From: Rhizobium sp. NFR03
GTDB lineage: Bacteria; Pseudomonadota; Alphaproteobacteria; Rhizobiales; Rhizobiaceae
DNA: 64,000 bases
Direction: 5' to 3'
Assembly: GCF_900111275.1 (NCBI RefSeq)
Contig: NZ_FOGR01000005.1
Span: forward strand, 124,001 to 188,000
Under the pieces are notes generated by a model. It was given only the letters and a program-made list of their open reading frames with translations, did not search any database and was not told the origin of the DNA. Shown here in pieces: positions 7,676 to 17,342 of the stretch; position 1 is the stretch's first letter; each line of letters begins with the position of its first letter. The translations under genes and the position numbers were made by a program.

Positions 7676-8704
7676 GTGGCGCAGAAGATCAAGCTGTCGA
7701 CGATCGCGGAAACACTGGGCGTTTCCACCGCGACCGTTTCCCTCGCACTCCGTGACAGCCCCCTGGTCGCTTCGGTGACGCGGGACAAGATCAAGGATCA
7801 GGCGCGGGCGCTCGGCTATATCTACAATCGGCGCGCCGCCAGCCTGCGCACCTCGCGCTCCGGCATCATCGGCGTCGTCGTGCACGACATCATGAACCCT
7901 TTCTACGGCGAGATCCTGAAGGCCATCGAGGCCGAACTCGACCGCGACCGCCAGACGTTCATTCTCTCCAATCATTACGACTCGGTCGAAAAGCAGCGCG
8001 TCTTCATCGAAACCCTGCTGCAGCTCGGCGGCGACGGGGTGATCATGTCGCCCGCCATCGGCACGCCGCCGGAAGATATCAAGCTTGCCGAAGACAACGG
8101 CATGCCGGCCATCCTCGTTGCCCGGTCGATCGAGGGTGTCGATGTCCCGATCTTTCGCGGAGACGACGCCTACGGTATTTCGCTTGCCACCAACCATCTG
8201 ATCAGCCTCGGCCATCGCTGCATCGCCATGGTCGGGGGAACGGACCTGACCTCCACCGGCCGCGACCGTTATCTCGGCTACGTTCAGGCGCTGCGCAAGG
8301 CCAATATCGACGTCGATCCCGATCTGCGCATTCCGGGCCCCCGCTCCATGCAGGGCGGCTTCGAGGCTGCGGTGCATCTCCTGTCGCTGCCGCAGAAACC
8401 GACGGCCGTCGTCTGCTGGAACGATCTCGTCGCCATCGGCATGATGAACGGCATTGCGCGTGCCGGCCTCGTGCCGGGACGCGATGTGTCCGTTACCGGT
8501 TACGACGATCTCGAAGAAGCTGCCATCGCCACCCCGGCGCTGACGACGGTCTGGAACGGGCAGTCGGACGTGGGTCGCAGTGCCGCGCGTGCGCTGCTCG
8601 ACAGGCTCAACGGCAGCCACGAGCCGGACGGCATTCACCTGATCAAACCGGAAATGCGCATTCGCCAGTCGACCGGGCCTTTGCGTTTGCAGCAGGGCGA
8701 CTGA
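7676..8704 (+). CDS. LacI-family transcriptional regulator
   Basis: 342 residues with a GTG start at 7676 and GGGAGGA four bases upstream. The N-terminal helix-turn-helix KLSTIAETLGVSTATVSLALRD (about 6-27) and hinge helix RRAASLRTSRSGIIGVVV are those of the LacI family. The rest is a periplasmic-binding-protein-like sugar sensor (HDIMNPFYGEILKAIE, GRDRYLGYVQAL, VVCWNDLVAIG, VTGYDDLEEA). It probably represses a sugar- or acid-utilisation set; the next gene on the same strand is a D-2-hydroxyacid dehydrogenase 160 bp downstream, which has its own promoter-like sequence. The effector cannot be read from the sequence. Confidence 0.92.
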   Translation: MAQKIKLSTIAETLGVSTATVSLALRDSPLVASVTRDKIKDQARALGYIYNRRAASLRTSRSGIIGVVVHDIMNPFYGEILKAIEAELDRDRQTFILSNHYDSVEKQRVFIETLLQLGGDGVIMSPAIGTPPEDIKLAEDNGMPAILVARSIEGVDVPIFRGDDAYGISLATNHLISLGHRCIAMVGGTDLTSTGRDRYLGYVQALRKANIDVDPDLRIPGPRSMQGGFEAAVHLLSLPQKPTAVVCWNDLVAIGMMNGIARAGLVPGRDVSVTGYDDLEEAAIATPALTTVWNGQSDVGRSAARALLDRLNGSHEPDGIHLIKPEMRIRQSTGPLRLQQGD

Positions 8705-8763
8705 TCGATCCGTCTGCGGGTCACCCTTCCGTCGCCGCAAAACCTGGAAACCTGGAGCTTTGG

Positions 8764-8791
8764 TTGACGCGCGAGATGGGTGCGGTACTTT
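8764..8791 (+). promoter_or_regulatory. Candidate promoter of hydroxyacid dehydrogenase
   Basis: TTGACG and TACTTT are separated by 16 bp, 74 bp before the dehydrogenase ATG, a sigma-70-like layout. This suggests transcription apart from the LacI gene. Confidence 0.4.
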
Positions 8792-8864
8792 CCGCTGCGC
8801 TCAACTGTTGCCGCCGAAACCTGTTGCGGCCTCTCTCTTCGACGACGCCTGAAAGGATCCCCTC

Positions 8865-9836
8865 ATGTCGCAAGACCGCCCGGTCATTCTCATTCCCGGC
8901 AAGATGCATCCGCGCGCGCTCGAACGCATGAGCGATCTCTTCGATGTCCGGCAGATCGAGGGTGTGGATACGAGCCTGATCACACCGGATCTGTCTGCGA
9001 GCGTTGCCGGTATCGCGACGTTCAACAAGGTTCCGGCAGCGCTGATGGATGCGCTGGACAATCTGGAGATCGTCTCCAATTTCGGCGTCGGCTATGATGG
9101 CGTCGATGCCGGGCACGCCGCCGGCCGCGGCATCGTGGTGACGCATACGCCCGACGTTCTCAACGACGAGGTTGCGGATACGGCGATCGGCCTCCTGATC
9201 AACACGCTGCGCCGCCTGCCGGCCGCCGAGCAGTGGCTGCGCGACGGGCGCTGGGTGAAAGACGGGCCGTTCCCGCTCAGCCCACTGTCCCTCAGTGGTC
9301 GCAAGGTGGGTTTTTACGGGCTCGGCCGCATCGGGCAGGCGATTGCCCGCCGACTGGAAGGCTTCGGCCTTGAGATTGCCTACCATACGCGCTCGCGTCG
9401 TGACGGGGTGGCCTATGCGTATCACGATACGCTGCTGGGTCTCGCGCAGGCGGTGGATACGCTGATCGTCATCGTGCCCGGCAGCGCGGAAACGAAGCAT
9501 ACCGTGAATGCGGAGATCCTGCGGGCGCTGGGAGCGCGCGGCGTCGTCATCAATGTCGGGCGCGGCATCACGGTGGACGAGACCGCATTGATCGCTGCGT
9601 TGGAACAAGGTGTGATCGCCGGCGCCGGTCTCGACGTCTTCGAGCGCGAGCCGCATGTGCCGGAGGCCCTGATGGCCCTGCCGCAGGTCTCGCTGCTGCC
9701 GCACGTCGCCTCTGCGTCCGTGGACACGCGCAACAAGATGGCCGACCTCGTGGTCGACAATCTCGTTTCGTGGTTCAAGACGGGCAAGGCGCTGACGCCG
9801 GTATCCGAAACGCCGTTTACGCGGCCGGCTCGCTAA
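8865..9836 (+). CDS. D-isomer-specific 2-hydroxyacid dehydrogenase
   Basis: 323 residues from ATG 8865 with AAGGA upstream. The NAD(P)-binding Rossmann motif is GLGRIGQAIARRLEGFG near residue 152; catalytic Arg is in VVINVGRGITVDE, Glu in the VFEREPHVPE region and His in LLPHVASASVDTR. The family reduces 2-keto acids such as hydroxypyruvate or glyoxylate, or oxidises the D-hydroxy acids. GHAAGRGIVVTHTPDVLNDEVAD is typical of the hydroxypyruvate/glyoxylate reductase branch. Its 3' end overlaps the convergent glutamine-amidotransferase-like gene by 20 bp. It is likely under the upstream LacI regulator by position, but this is inference. Confidence 0.9.
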   Translation: MSQDRPVILIPGKMHPRALERMSDLFDVRQIEGVDTSLITPDLSASVAGIATFNKVPAALMDALDNLEIVSNFGVGYDGVDAGHAAGRGIVVTHTPDVLNDEVADTAIGLLINTLRRLPAAEQWLRDGRWVKDGPFPLSPLSLSGRKVGFYGLGRIGQAIARRLEGFGLEIAYHTRSRRDGVAYAYHDTLLGLAQAVDTLIVIVPGSAETKHTVNAEILRALGARGVVINVGRGITVDETALIAALEQGVIAGAGLDVFEREPHVPEALMALPQVSLLPHVASASVDTRNKMADLVVDNLVSWFKTGKALTPVSETPFTRPAR

Positions 9837-10590
9837 CCGGCTGCTTCGTCCGGGCATAGGCGCGGACAGCCTCGCCGAAGGCCGCGAACAGGTCGTTGGA
9901 GGTCTTGTCGCGGCCGACCCAGTATTCCGGGTGCCACTGCACGCCGACGGCAAAGGCCTTGGCGCCGATGACGGACACGGCTTCCACGGTACCGTCGTCC
10001 GCGACCGCTTCCACGGCAAGGTTCGGGGCAAGATCTGAAATGGCTTGCCGGTGCAGGGAGTTGACCTGCACCGCGCCGGCGCCGACCACGCCTGCAAGGC
10101 AGCTTCCCGGCTCCACCATCACGGTCTGGCGAATGCCATAGGCAATGTCGAGATCCTTCACGTCGGGCTTGCGATGGTCCTGCCGACCGGGAAGATCCTG
10201 AATTTCCGAGGCGAGGGTGCCGCCGAGCGCGACGTTCAGTTCCTGTATGCCGCGGCAGATGGCAAGCACCGGAATGCCGCGGGCGAGAGCCCGGCGGATC
10301 AGGGGCAGACTGGTGGCGTCGCGACCGGGATCGAACGGCCCATCTGCCTCCACGGCCTCCCGCCCATAGAGCGTCGGGTGCACATTGGAGCGCGAGCCGC
10401 TGACCAGAAGACCGTCCACGCGATCGAGAATCGCATCCGGCTCGTTGCCGGCCTCAAGGGCTGGCACCAGAAGCGACATGACGCCCGAGCCGTTCAGGGC
10501 GGCGCGCACATATTGATGCGGGGCGGCATGCCAGACATTGCCCTCGATCTCGCGGAAATCGGCGGGTATGGCGATGATCGGCTTCGGCAT
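9817..10590 (-). CDS. Gamma-glutamyl hydrolase, peptidase C26 (PuuD-like)
   Basis: 257 residues. The class I glutamine-amidotransferase fold is shown by DGLLVSGSRSNVHP, the nucleophile elbow PVLAICRGIQELNVALGG (Cys near 119) and the His/Glu pair in VQWHPEYW near residue 224. The NSLHRQAI motif is typical of gamma-glutamyl-gamma-aminobutyrate hydrolase PuuD, the last step of gamma-glutamylated putrescine breakdown. No other puu genes are in view, so the natural substrate could be another gamma-glutamyl amide. The start ATG at 10590 is followed by MPKPIIAIPADFRE, the usual N-terminus; GGAGAA lies just upstream. It overlaps the convergent dehydrogenase gene by 20 bp. Confidence 0.88.
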   Translation of the reverse strand: MPKPIIAIPADFREIEGNVWHAAPHQYVRAALNGSGVMSLLVPALEAGNEPDAILDRVDGLLVSGSRSNVHPTLYGREAVEADGPFDPGRDATSLPLIRRALARGIPVLAICRGIQELNVALGGTLASEIQDLPGRQDHRKPDVKDLDIAYGIRQTVMVEPGSCLAGVVGAGAVQVNSLHRQAISDLAPNLAVEAVADDGTVEAVSVIGAKAFAVGVQWHPEYWVGRDKTSNDLFAAFGEAVRAYARTKQPVSEPAA

Positions 10591-10829
10591 GGGGTTCTCC
10601 GGGTGCGTGGGGTTTCTCTTTCGACTTGCCGGGAACCTGCCGCGCCGTCAATGCCTCGCTTTACGAGGAAAATTCTGTCCTGCCCGCGCGACGTGTTCCT
10701 GCGTAAGATGCGCCTGTCGCTCTCACCTCCCGCAGTCTACGGGCCTTGACGTCGTCGGAGAGTGCGGGCATGTCTTGATACCAAGAGGTGCCGCGTTTTG
10801 CGGCTTGGAAACCTGGCGGGAGAGAGACA

Positions 10830-11054
10830 ATGGCCGAACATCACACGGGACCTTCCGAAACCGGTGCGCCCATGGATTATCCCGAGCACGAGAAGACCTA
10901 TCTTCACTTCCTGAGCGCTGCGAAGTTCCTGACCATCTTCTGCGTGGCGCTGTTGATTGCCATGGCAGCTGCCTTCTTCACGAGTGCGGGCTGGTTCACG
11001 GGCTTCGTGCTGTTCGTGCTGCTGAATGTCGCTGGCGTCGTGCTTCTGCGTTAA
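10830..11054 (+). CDS. aa3-type cytochrome c oxidase subunit IV-like small protein
   Basis: 74 residues. The ATG at 10830 follows GGGAGAGAGACA, a good ribosome site; an in-frame ATG 14 codons earlier lacks one. The protein has a soluble N-terminus with MDYPEHEKTYLHFLSAAKF, the motif of the bacterial aa3-type oxidase subunit IV family, followed by one long or two short hydrophobic segments (LTIFCVALLIAMAAAFF and FTGFVLFVLLNVAGVVLL). The family is a small membrane subunit of cytochrome c oxidase with a poorly defined role. The large oxidase subunits are not nearby, which is normal for this gene in alphaproteobacteria. Confidence 0.8.
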   Translation: MAEHHTGPSETGAPMDYPEHEKTYLHFLSAAKFLTIFCVALLIAMAAAFFTSAGWFTGFVLFVLLNVAGVVLLR

Positions 11055-11161
11055 CTTTCTACCGCCCGACGCCACCATTGGTCCGTTGACGAAAACTCGT
11101 TGTATCTCTGCGTGATTTGCTCTTAGCTGCCGGCGTTGCCCAAGCAGCGAGAGGGATCAGG

Positions 11162-13123
11162 ATGACGGAAACGACACGGCCGCTCGGCGCGACGATCAAC
11201 GGACGATGGACGCGGTTTGCCGTGCGCTCGCAGACGGCCGAGCGCATCGAGCTTTGCCTTTTTGACAGCGACGGCGAAACCGAGCTGCGCCGCGTGTCGA
11301 TGGGTCGCGAGGAAGGCGACGTCTTCGCGCTCACGCTGCCGGATGCACCGGTCGGAACCCGTTACGGCCTGCGCGCCCATGGTGCATATGACCCCGATCG
11401 CGGTCTGTGGTTCGATCCGGCGAAACTTCTTGTGGATCCTTACGCGCTGGAACTCGACCGGCCTTTCCGTCACGACCCTCGCCTGACGCAGTTCGGTGCG
11501 GAGACGGCCGATCTCGTGCCGAAAGCGCTGGTCACCAAGGCGCCGAAAGCCCGCGTCGCCCCGCCCCGCTTCGCAAAGGACGGTGTGATCTACGAGGTGG
11601 CGGTGCGGCCCTTCACCGTGCTGCATCCGGATGTGCCGGACGAACAGCGCGGAACCGTCGCGGCACTGGCGCATCCAGCCATCATCGCTCACCTCAAGCG
11701 TATCGGCGTCTCCGCGGTCGAGCTGATGCCCATAACGGCCTGGATCGACGAGCGCCACCTGCCGCCGCTCGGCCTGACCAATGGCTGGGGATATAACCCC
11801 GTCGCCTTCATGGCACTCGACCCGCGTCTGGTGCCCGGCGGCCTGATCGAGCTCAGGGATACGGTCGCTGCGCTGCATCGCGAGGGCATCGGCGTCATTC
11901 TCGATCTCGTCTTCAACCATTCGGGCGAAAGCGACAGGCAGGGAGCGACGATCTCCATGCGCGGCCTCGACAACGCCGTCTACTACCGTCATGCAGCGGG
12001 CCAACCCGGGCAACTGATAAACGACACCGGCTGCGGCAACACCATCGCCTGCGACCATCCGACGGTCCGCTCGCTCATTCTGGATACGCTGCGTCACTTT
12101 GTCAGCGCGGCCGGCATCGACGGTTTCCGTTTCGATCTCGGCTCCATTCTCGGACGGGATGCCGACGGCTTCCGACGGGATGCAACCCTCCTGACGGAGA
12201 TGCTGGCCGACCCGCTTCTAAAGGATCGCGTGCTGATCGCCGAGCCTTGGGATATCGGGCCGGGCGGCTACCAGCTGGGCCATTTTCCGCCGCCTTTCCT
12301 CGAATGGAACGATCGCGCGCGCGACGACATCAGGCGCCTGTGGCGCGGCGACGGGTGGATGATCGGGTCTCTTGCCGGCGCGCTGGCCGGTTCCTCCGAT
12401 ATCTTTTCGCACCATGGAGGCACGCGCAGTCGTAGCGTGACCTTCATTGCCGCGCATGACGGCTTCACGCTGATGGATCTCGTTTCCCATAACCACAAGC
12501 ACAATGACGCAAATGGCGAGGACAACCGCGATGGTCACAACGAGAACCATTCCTGGAACAACGGTGCCGAAGGGGCGACCGACGATCCCGGCATCGTTGC
12601 GGCCCGCACATGCCATGTGAAAGCGCTGCTTGCGACGTTGTTTGCCACCCGCGGCGCCATCATGATCACCGCTGGCGATGAGTTCGGGCGGACGCAGCAG
12701 GGCAACAACAACGCCTATTGTCAGGATAATCCGATCACCTGGCTCGACTGGGCATCAGTGGACGAAGCGCTGATATCGCAATGCGCGGCCCTCGGCGAAC
12801 TCCGCCATCGTTTCGATGTGTTTGAGGGCGACAGCTTCTTCACGGGACGGGGCGATGTTACCTGGGTTCGCCTGGACGGCAAGCCAATGGAGGTTGCGGA
12901 CTGGGAGGGCGAGCGCACGGACGGGCTCGTCATGATCCTCTCGACCCGCGACGCCACGACGCGCAAGGCCTGCCGGCTGGCCGTGGTGTTCAATCGCGCT
13001 CCTGTGGCGGCAGCGCTGACGCTTCCGGGCAAGGGGTGGCAGTCGCTTTTGCCGGACGCGGGGACGCAGACGGAGATTTCGGCCCGCTCGGTCGGCTGGT
13101 ACGTCGCGCCGGGACGCGTCTGA
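11162..13123 (+). CDS. glgX: Glycogen debranching enzyme GlgX
   Basis: 653 residues from ATG 11162 with AGGGATCAGG upstream. An N-terminal CBM48-like domain (about 1-110) precedes a GH13 barrel. Catalytic residues are visible: Asp in GFRFDLGSILG, Glu in VLIAEPWD and Asp in FIAAHDGFTLMDLVSH; NGWGYNPVAFMA and GDEFGRTQQGNNNAYCQDN are GlgX/isoamylase hallmarks. The enzyme cuts alpha-1,6 branches of phosphorylase-trimmed glycogen. It lies 8 kb from the glg operon on the opposite strand, so it is probably transcribed separately. GlgX-type enzymes are also called TreX when they feed TreY/TreZ; treY is in this window at 41 kb. Confidence 0.95.
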   Translation: MTETTRPLGATINGRWTRFAVRSQTAERIELCLFDSDGETELRRVSMGREEGDVFALTLPDAPVGTRYGLRAHGAYDPDRGLWFDPAKLLVDPYALELDRPFRHDPRLTQFGAETADLVPKALVTKAPKARVAPPRFAKDGVIYEVAVRPFTVLHPDVPDEQRGTVAALAHPAIIAHLKRIGVSAVELMPITAWIDERHLPPLGLTNGWGYNPVAFMALDPRLVPGGLIELRDTVAALHREGIGVILDLVFNHSGESDRQGATISMRGLDNAVYYRHAAGQPGQLINDTGCGNTIACDHPTVRSLILDTLRHFVSAAGIDGFRFDLGSILGRDADGFRRDATLLTEMLADPLLKDRVLIAEPWDIGPGGYQLGHFPPPFLEWNDRARDDIRRLWRGDGWMIGSLAGALAGSSDIFSHHGGTRSRSVTFIAAHDGFTLMDLVSHNHKHNDANGEDNRDGHNENHSWNNGAEGATDDPGIVAARTCHVKALLATLFATRGAIMITAGDEFGRTQQGNNNAYCQDNPITWLDWASVDEALISQCAALGELRHRFDVFEGDSFFTGRGDVTWVRLDGKPMEVADWEGERTDGLVMILSTRDATTRKACRLAVVFNRAPVAAALTLPGKGWQSLLPDAGTQTEISARSVGWYVAPGRV

Positions 13124-13147
13124 ACGACTGCGAATGCTGTAACGGGA

Positions 13148-13672
13148 ATGATCGAGATGGATGTGGACGATACGAAGAGGGCCAGCGTCAGGGAGATCGC
13201 GCTCGCAGAGGTGAAGGACCTTGTCGGTCAGGAGGTCGGGATTTCCGACTGGATCACTGTCTCGCAGGATATGATCGACCGCTTTGCCGATGCGACGGAG
13301 GATCACCAGTTCATCCATACCGATCCTGTGCGCGCTGCGGCCGAGACGCCCTATGGCGGCACGATCGCGCATGGCTTCCTGTCGCTCTCGCTTCTCTCGG
13401 CCATGAACTACAACTGCCTGCCTGTCGTGCGCGAGCAGACGATGGCGATCAATTACGGTTTCGACAAAGTGCGCTTTCTCACGCCGGTGCGGTCCGGCGC
13501 GCGGGTGCGCGGTCACTTCACCCTCACGGAAGCAAGGTTCCGCGGCGCGGGCATGCTCGTCGTCACCTATGACGTCTCTGTCGAGGTGGAACACGAGGTC
13601 AAGCCGGCGCTGACCGCGACCTGGCTGACGATCATCCAGTTCGATCCGAAGGACCGGCCGGAGGATGCCTGA
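13148..13672 (+). CDS. MaoC-like (R)-hydratase
   Basis: 174 residues. The hot-dog fold hydratase motif is clear: DATEDHQFIHTDPVRA (Asp and His catalytic pair near residues 55-60), then GGTIAHGFLSLSLLSAM. The family hydrates enoyl-CoA to (R)-3-hydroxyacyl-CoA and in rhizobia may supply polyhydroxybutyrate synthesis or fatty-acid turnover. The gene begins 24 bp after glgX on the same strand, so co-transcription is likely though the link is not metabolic. The ATG at 13148 has only a weak GGGA; an ATG three codons later is possible. Confidence 0.88.
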   Translation: MIEMDVDDTKRASVREIALAEVKDLVGQEVGISDWITVSQDMIDRFADATEDHQFIHTDPVRAAAETPYGGTIAHGFLSLSLLSAMNYNCLPVVREQTMAINYGFDKVRFLTPVRSGARVRGHFTLTEARFRGAGMLVVTYDVSVEVEHEVKPALTATWLTIIQFDPKDRPEDA

Positions 13673-13768
13673 GAGCGGGACCGGCAGTGAAGCTGTCCGC
13701 GCGGCGCTGTGCTCGCCGTTTGTGGCGACACTGTCGTTGATGCCGGTTCGTGCCGATCACGGCTGGGT

Positions 13769-14317
13769 TCAGTGACCGGCGTCCTGCGCACCCGCCGCCA
13801 GTAGCCCCGAGACGTAAGGCGCGAACGATCGCCAGCACTCGACCCGGAAAGCGGTGTCGCCTGTCCGGTAGAGCACGATCTCGGCCTTGCCGAAGACGGT
13901 GCGTGAGCAGGCGCCGACGGGGAAGGTTTTGAGCGAGAGGTCCTGCGGGCAACCGGCATTGATGGCGGCGGCGGCGCCGGAACCTTCCACGAGAATAGCT
14001 GTGTTGCGGTGGGAGATGTCGGTTGCCGAGTGCAGAACGCCCGCGGAGGCTGCAAGGCTCGGCAGATCGGCTTCCGTCTCGTCGATGACGAGCCATTCGT
14101 CGGGCCCGAGCCAGAGGGCGTGGCGGGTGCCGCTCGTGACGGACGCCTTCGGGCGGGTCGGCAGCGAAAGGCCGAGGGCTGTCGAGAGCGCATCGACGGC
14201 ATCCGGCTTCGCGCGGAGCGAGAGACGGCTTGCGGGCGTTGCCAGCGTCAGGCGGACAGTGGCAGAGCCGCCGTGAAAGCCGCGAAGCGGCAGGGTGCGT
14301 GTCGCGAGATCAGCCAT
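13769..14317 (-). CDS. soxG: Sarcosine oxidase gamma subunit
   Basis: 182 residues from ATG 14317, which overlaps the end of soxA by 8 bp. The sequence resembles SoxG: LWLGPDEWLVIDE, ATDISHRNTAILVEG, NAGCPQDLSLKTFPVG and FRVECWRSFAPYVSGLL are family signatures, and the fold is like that of the glycine-cleavage T protein. SoxG completes the heterotetramer SoxBDAG that oxidises sarcosine to glycine, formaldehyde equivalents (as methylene-tetrahydrofolate) and hydrogen peroxide. Position last in the operon and the overlap support the call. A start 8 codons upstream in frame exists but reaches further into soxA. Confidence 0.9.
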   Translation of the reverse strand: MADLATRTLPLRGFHGGSATVRLTLATPASRLSLRAKPDAVDALSTALGLSLPTRPKASVTSGTRHALWLGPDEWLVIDETEADLPSLAASAGVLHSATDISHRNTAILVEGSGAAAAINAGCPQDLSLKTFPVGACSRTVFGKAEIVLYRTGDTAFRVECWRSFAPYVSGLLAAGAQDAGH

Positions 14318-17300
14318 GGATGCGGCCACCTTCCTTGTCAAAGAACACCATGTCGCTCACCTCGACGGCGATCGTCCGGTCGGCCATCGGCACGTAGAGG
14401 GTTTGGCCGAGCCGCGCCTTGCCGCCAGCAACCACCGCCATGGCGATGGAGCGCCCGCAGTTTTCCGACCAGTAGGACGAGGTGACATGGCCGAGCATGG
14501 CCATGGGCTTGGGCTGGTTGGGGTCGGCAACGATTTGCGCGCCTTCCTCCAGTACGACGCCGGGATCCTTCGTCAACACGCCGACGAGCTGCTTGCGGCC
14601 CTCGCGCACGAGATCGGGACGCTTCATGCCACGGATGCCGACGAAGTCCGTCTTCTTTTTGCCGACCGCCCAGGAGAGGCTCGCATCATCCGGCGTCAGT
14701 GTACCGTCGGTATCCTGGCCGACGATGATGTAGCCCTTTTCCGCGCGCAGGATGTGCATGGTCTCCGTGCCGTAGGCGCAGCCATCGATGGCCTCGACGC
14801 GTTCGCGGATCGCGTTCCAGACGGCCGGGCCGAAGTCGGCGGGAACGTTCACCTCGAAGCCGAGCTCGCCGGTGAAGGACATGCGGAAGAGGCGCGTGGG
14901 TACACCGCAGATCCGGCCTTCAGCCACGCTCATATGCGGGAAGGCCTCATTGGAGATGTCGATGCCTTCCACCAGTGGCGCGATGATCTCGCGTGCCTTG
15001 GGGCCTTGCAAAGCGATGACGGCCCACTGTTCGGTCGCAGACGTCAGCCAGACGTCGAGGTGCGGAAACTCCGTCTGAAGGTAGTCTTCCATGTGGTGCA
15101 TCACGCGGGCGGCACCGCCGGTCGTGGTGGTCACATGGAACCGATCGTCCGACATCCGGCCGACGACGCCGTCGTCATAGATGAAGCCGTCTTCCCGCAG
15201 CATGATGCCATAGCGACAGCGGCCGGGCTTCAGCGTATCCCAGCTGTTGGTGTAGATCAGATTGAGGAAGGCAGCCGCATCCGGGCCGACGACCTCGATC
15301 TTGCCGAGGGTGGACGCGTCGAACATGCCGACCGTTTCGCGCACCGTTCGGCATTCGCGGTTAACAGCGGCATGCATGTCCTCGCCGGGACGGGGATAGT
15401 ACCAGGCGCGCTTCCACTGGCCCACATCCTCGAAAGCCGCGCCCATGGCCTCTTCAGCCTCGTGCATTGCCGTCTTGCGCGTGGGATCGAACAGGTCGCC
15501 GCGGGAATGGCCGATCAGCGTACCGAAGGTCACGGGCGTGTAAGGTGCGCGGAAGGTGGTGAGGCCGACCTCGGGAATGCCGCGACCCAGCGTTTCCGCC
15601 GCAATGGCGAGACCATGGATGTTGGAAAGCTTGCCCTGATCCGTTGCCATGCCGTTGGTGGTGAAGCGCTTGATATGTTCGATCGAGTGCATGCCTTCGC
15701 GAACCGCGAGCCGGATATCCTTGGCGCAGACGTCGTTCTGAAAGTCGATGAAGGCTTTCACGTCGTCCTCAGGCCCGGCGCCATAGGCGGCGCCCGCCAT
15801 GCCGCCTGTCCAAGCGAAAGCCTGGGTGCCCGTCAGCTCCGTGCGCGAGCTGGCCGAGAAGCCTGCCGCCTGTGCCGCAAGCTCGCCACCGGCGACAGCT
15901 TCGGCCAGGGTCGCCCCGATGTCGGTGGTGCCGTTGCAGGCGCCGACCGAGACGCAATCCTGCGCATAGATGCCCGGCAGGAACCGCTGTGTTTCCGCAT
16001 CGAAGGCTACTTTGCCGCGCGATTGCGAGAACATGTGCACCGAGGGTGTCCAGCCGGAGGAGGTGATGAGCGCATCCACCGGGATCGAGCGGGCGCTGCT
16101 GCCGCCGCTGACGCGACGAACCGTTATGGAGGAGACGCGCAGCTTGCCCTTTGTGTCGGTCACGGCGTGGCCGGTGAGGACCTCGATTCCGAGGGATTGT
16201 GCCTCTGCCAGAACAGCGGCTCCCGGCTGCTCGCGGCTGTCGACGATGGCGGGAATGGCGATGCCGGCACGGTGCAGGTCGAAGGCTGCCTCGTAGGCGC
16301 TGTCGTGGGCGGTATAGACGCCGACCTTGCGGCCGACGGCGACACCGAAATGGTTGAGGTATGTGCGCGCGGCAGAGGCCAGCATGATGCCGGGGCGGTC
16401 GTTATTGGCAAACACCATATGCCGCTCGATGGCGCCGGTGGCGATGATGACGCGCTTGGCGCGCACCTGCCAGAGCCGCTCGCGCGGGGCGGTGCGGGCC
16501 GGGCGGGACACATGGTCGGTGACGCGTTCGGCAAGCGCGACGAAGTTCTGCGCGTAATAGCCGAAGGCGGTCGTGCGGGTCAGGAGCGTGACATTGTCCA
16601 TGGCGGCAAGCCTGCGGGCGGCATCCTGCGCCCAGCCATAGCCGTCCTGGCCGTCGATCGTGACGCCCGCATCGTAATGCAGTGCGCCACCCACCTCCGG
16701 CTGCTCGTCGCACAGGATGACCCGCGCGCCGGTGGCTGCGGCCGCAAGAGCGGCCGTCAGGCCGGCAACGCCGGCACCCATGACCAGCACGTCGCAATGG
16801 GCGTAGCGGCTGGCATACTCATCCGTGTCCTCTTCTGTCGGCGACACGCCGAGGCCGGCTGCGGCGCGGATGCGAGGCTCGTAGATATTCTTCCACGCCT
16901 GCTTCGGCCACATGAACGTCTTGTAGTAAAAGCCGGCGGCGAAGAAGGGCGCCAGAATGTTGTTGATGCCGCCAACGTCGAAGGTGAGCGAGGGGTAGCG
17001 GTTCTGCGACGCCACGGTCATGCCGTCGAAGACTTCCTGAACGGTGGCGCGCACATTCGGCTGGCGGCGGGCATTGTCGCGCATCACGTCGATCAGCGCA
17101 TTCGGCTCTTCCGGGCCGGCCGAGACGATGCCGCGCGGGCGGTGGTACTTGAACGAACGACCGACGAGATGGACGCCGTTCGCGATGAGCGCCGAGGCCA
17201 CCGTGTCGCCCTGGAGGCCCTGATAGGTGCGGCCGTCGAAGGTGAAGCGCGCCGTCCTCGCAGGGGTCAGGCGTCCCTTGCCGGGGATACGGTTCGCACC

Positions 17301-17342
17301 ACCCATGCTGTCGGCTTTCGCAGTCCGATTGGCGCCGCTCAT
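14310..17342 (-). CDS. soxA: Sarcosine oxidase alpha subunit
   Basis: 1010 residues, the usual SoxA length. An N-terminal 2Fe-2S-like fold (FTFDGRTYQGLQGDTVASAL) precedes a pyridine-nucleotide-disulfide-type domain with the dinucleotide motif DVLVMGAGVAGLTAALAAAA near 185; the C-terminal 400 residues are a T-protein-like folate domain (GMFDASTLGKIEVVGPDAAAFLN, GELGFEVNVPADFG). The alpha subunit binds NAD and the tetrahydrofolate that takes up the methyl-derived C1 unit. The ATG overlaps the soxD stop as ATGA, and its 3' end overlaps soxG, so the last three genes are translationally linked. A second in-frame Met at residue 13 is possible. Confidence 0.95.
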   Translation of the reverse strand: MSGANRTAKADSMGGANRIPGKGRLTPARTARFTFDGRTYQGLQGDTVASALIANGVHLVGRSFKYHRPRGIVSAGPEEPNALIDVMRDNARRQPNVRATVQEVFDGMTVASQNRYPSLTFDVGGINNILAPFFAAGFYYKTFMWPKQAWKNIYEPRIRAAAGLGVSPTEEDTDEYASRYAHCDVLVMGAGVAGLTAALAAAATGARVILCDEQPEVGGALHYDAGVTIDGQDGYGWAQDAARRLAAMDNVTLLTRTTAFGYYAQNFVALAERVTDHVSRPARTAPRERLWQVRAKRVIIATGAIERHMVFANNDRPGIMLASAARTYLNHFGVAVGRKVGVYTAHDSAYEAAFDLHRAGIAIPAIVDSREQPGAAVLAEAQSLGIEVLTGHAVTDTKGKLRVSSITVRRVSGGSSARSIPVDALITSSGWTPSVHMFSQSRGKVAFDAETQRFLPGIYAQDCVSVGACNGTTDIGATLAEAVAGGELAAQAAGFSASSRTELTGTQAFAWTGGMAGAAYGAGPEDDVKAFIDFQNDVCAKDIRLAVREGMHSIEHIKRFTTNGMATDQGKLSNIHGLAIAAETLGRGIPEVGLTTFRAPYTPVTFGTLIGHSRGDLFDPTRKTAMHEAEEAMGAAFEDVGQWKRAWYYPRPGEDMHAAVNRECRTVRETVGMFDASTLGKIEVVGPDAAAFLNLIYTNSWDTLKPGRCRYGIMLREDGFIYDDGVVGRMSDDRFHVTTTTGGAARVMHHMEDYLQTEFPHLDVWLTSATEQWAVIALQGPKAREIIAPLVEGIDISNEAFPHMSVAEGRICGVPTRLFRMSFTGELGFEVNVPADFGPAVWNAIRERVEAIDGCAYGTETMHILRAEKGYIIVGQDTDGTLTPDDASLSWAVGKKKTDFVGIRGMKRPDLVREGRKQLVGVLTKDPGVVLEEGAQIVADPNQPKPMAMLGHVTSSYWSENCGRSIAMAVVAGGKARLGQTLYVPMADRTIAVEVSDMVFFDKEGGRIHG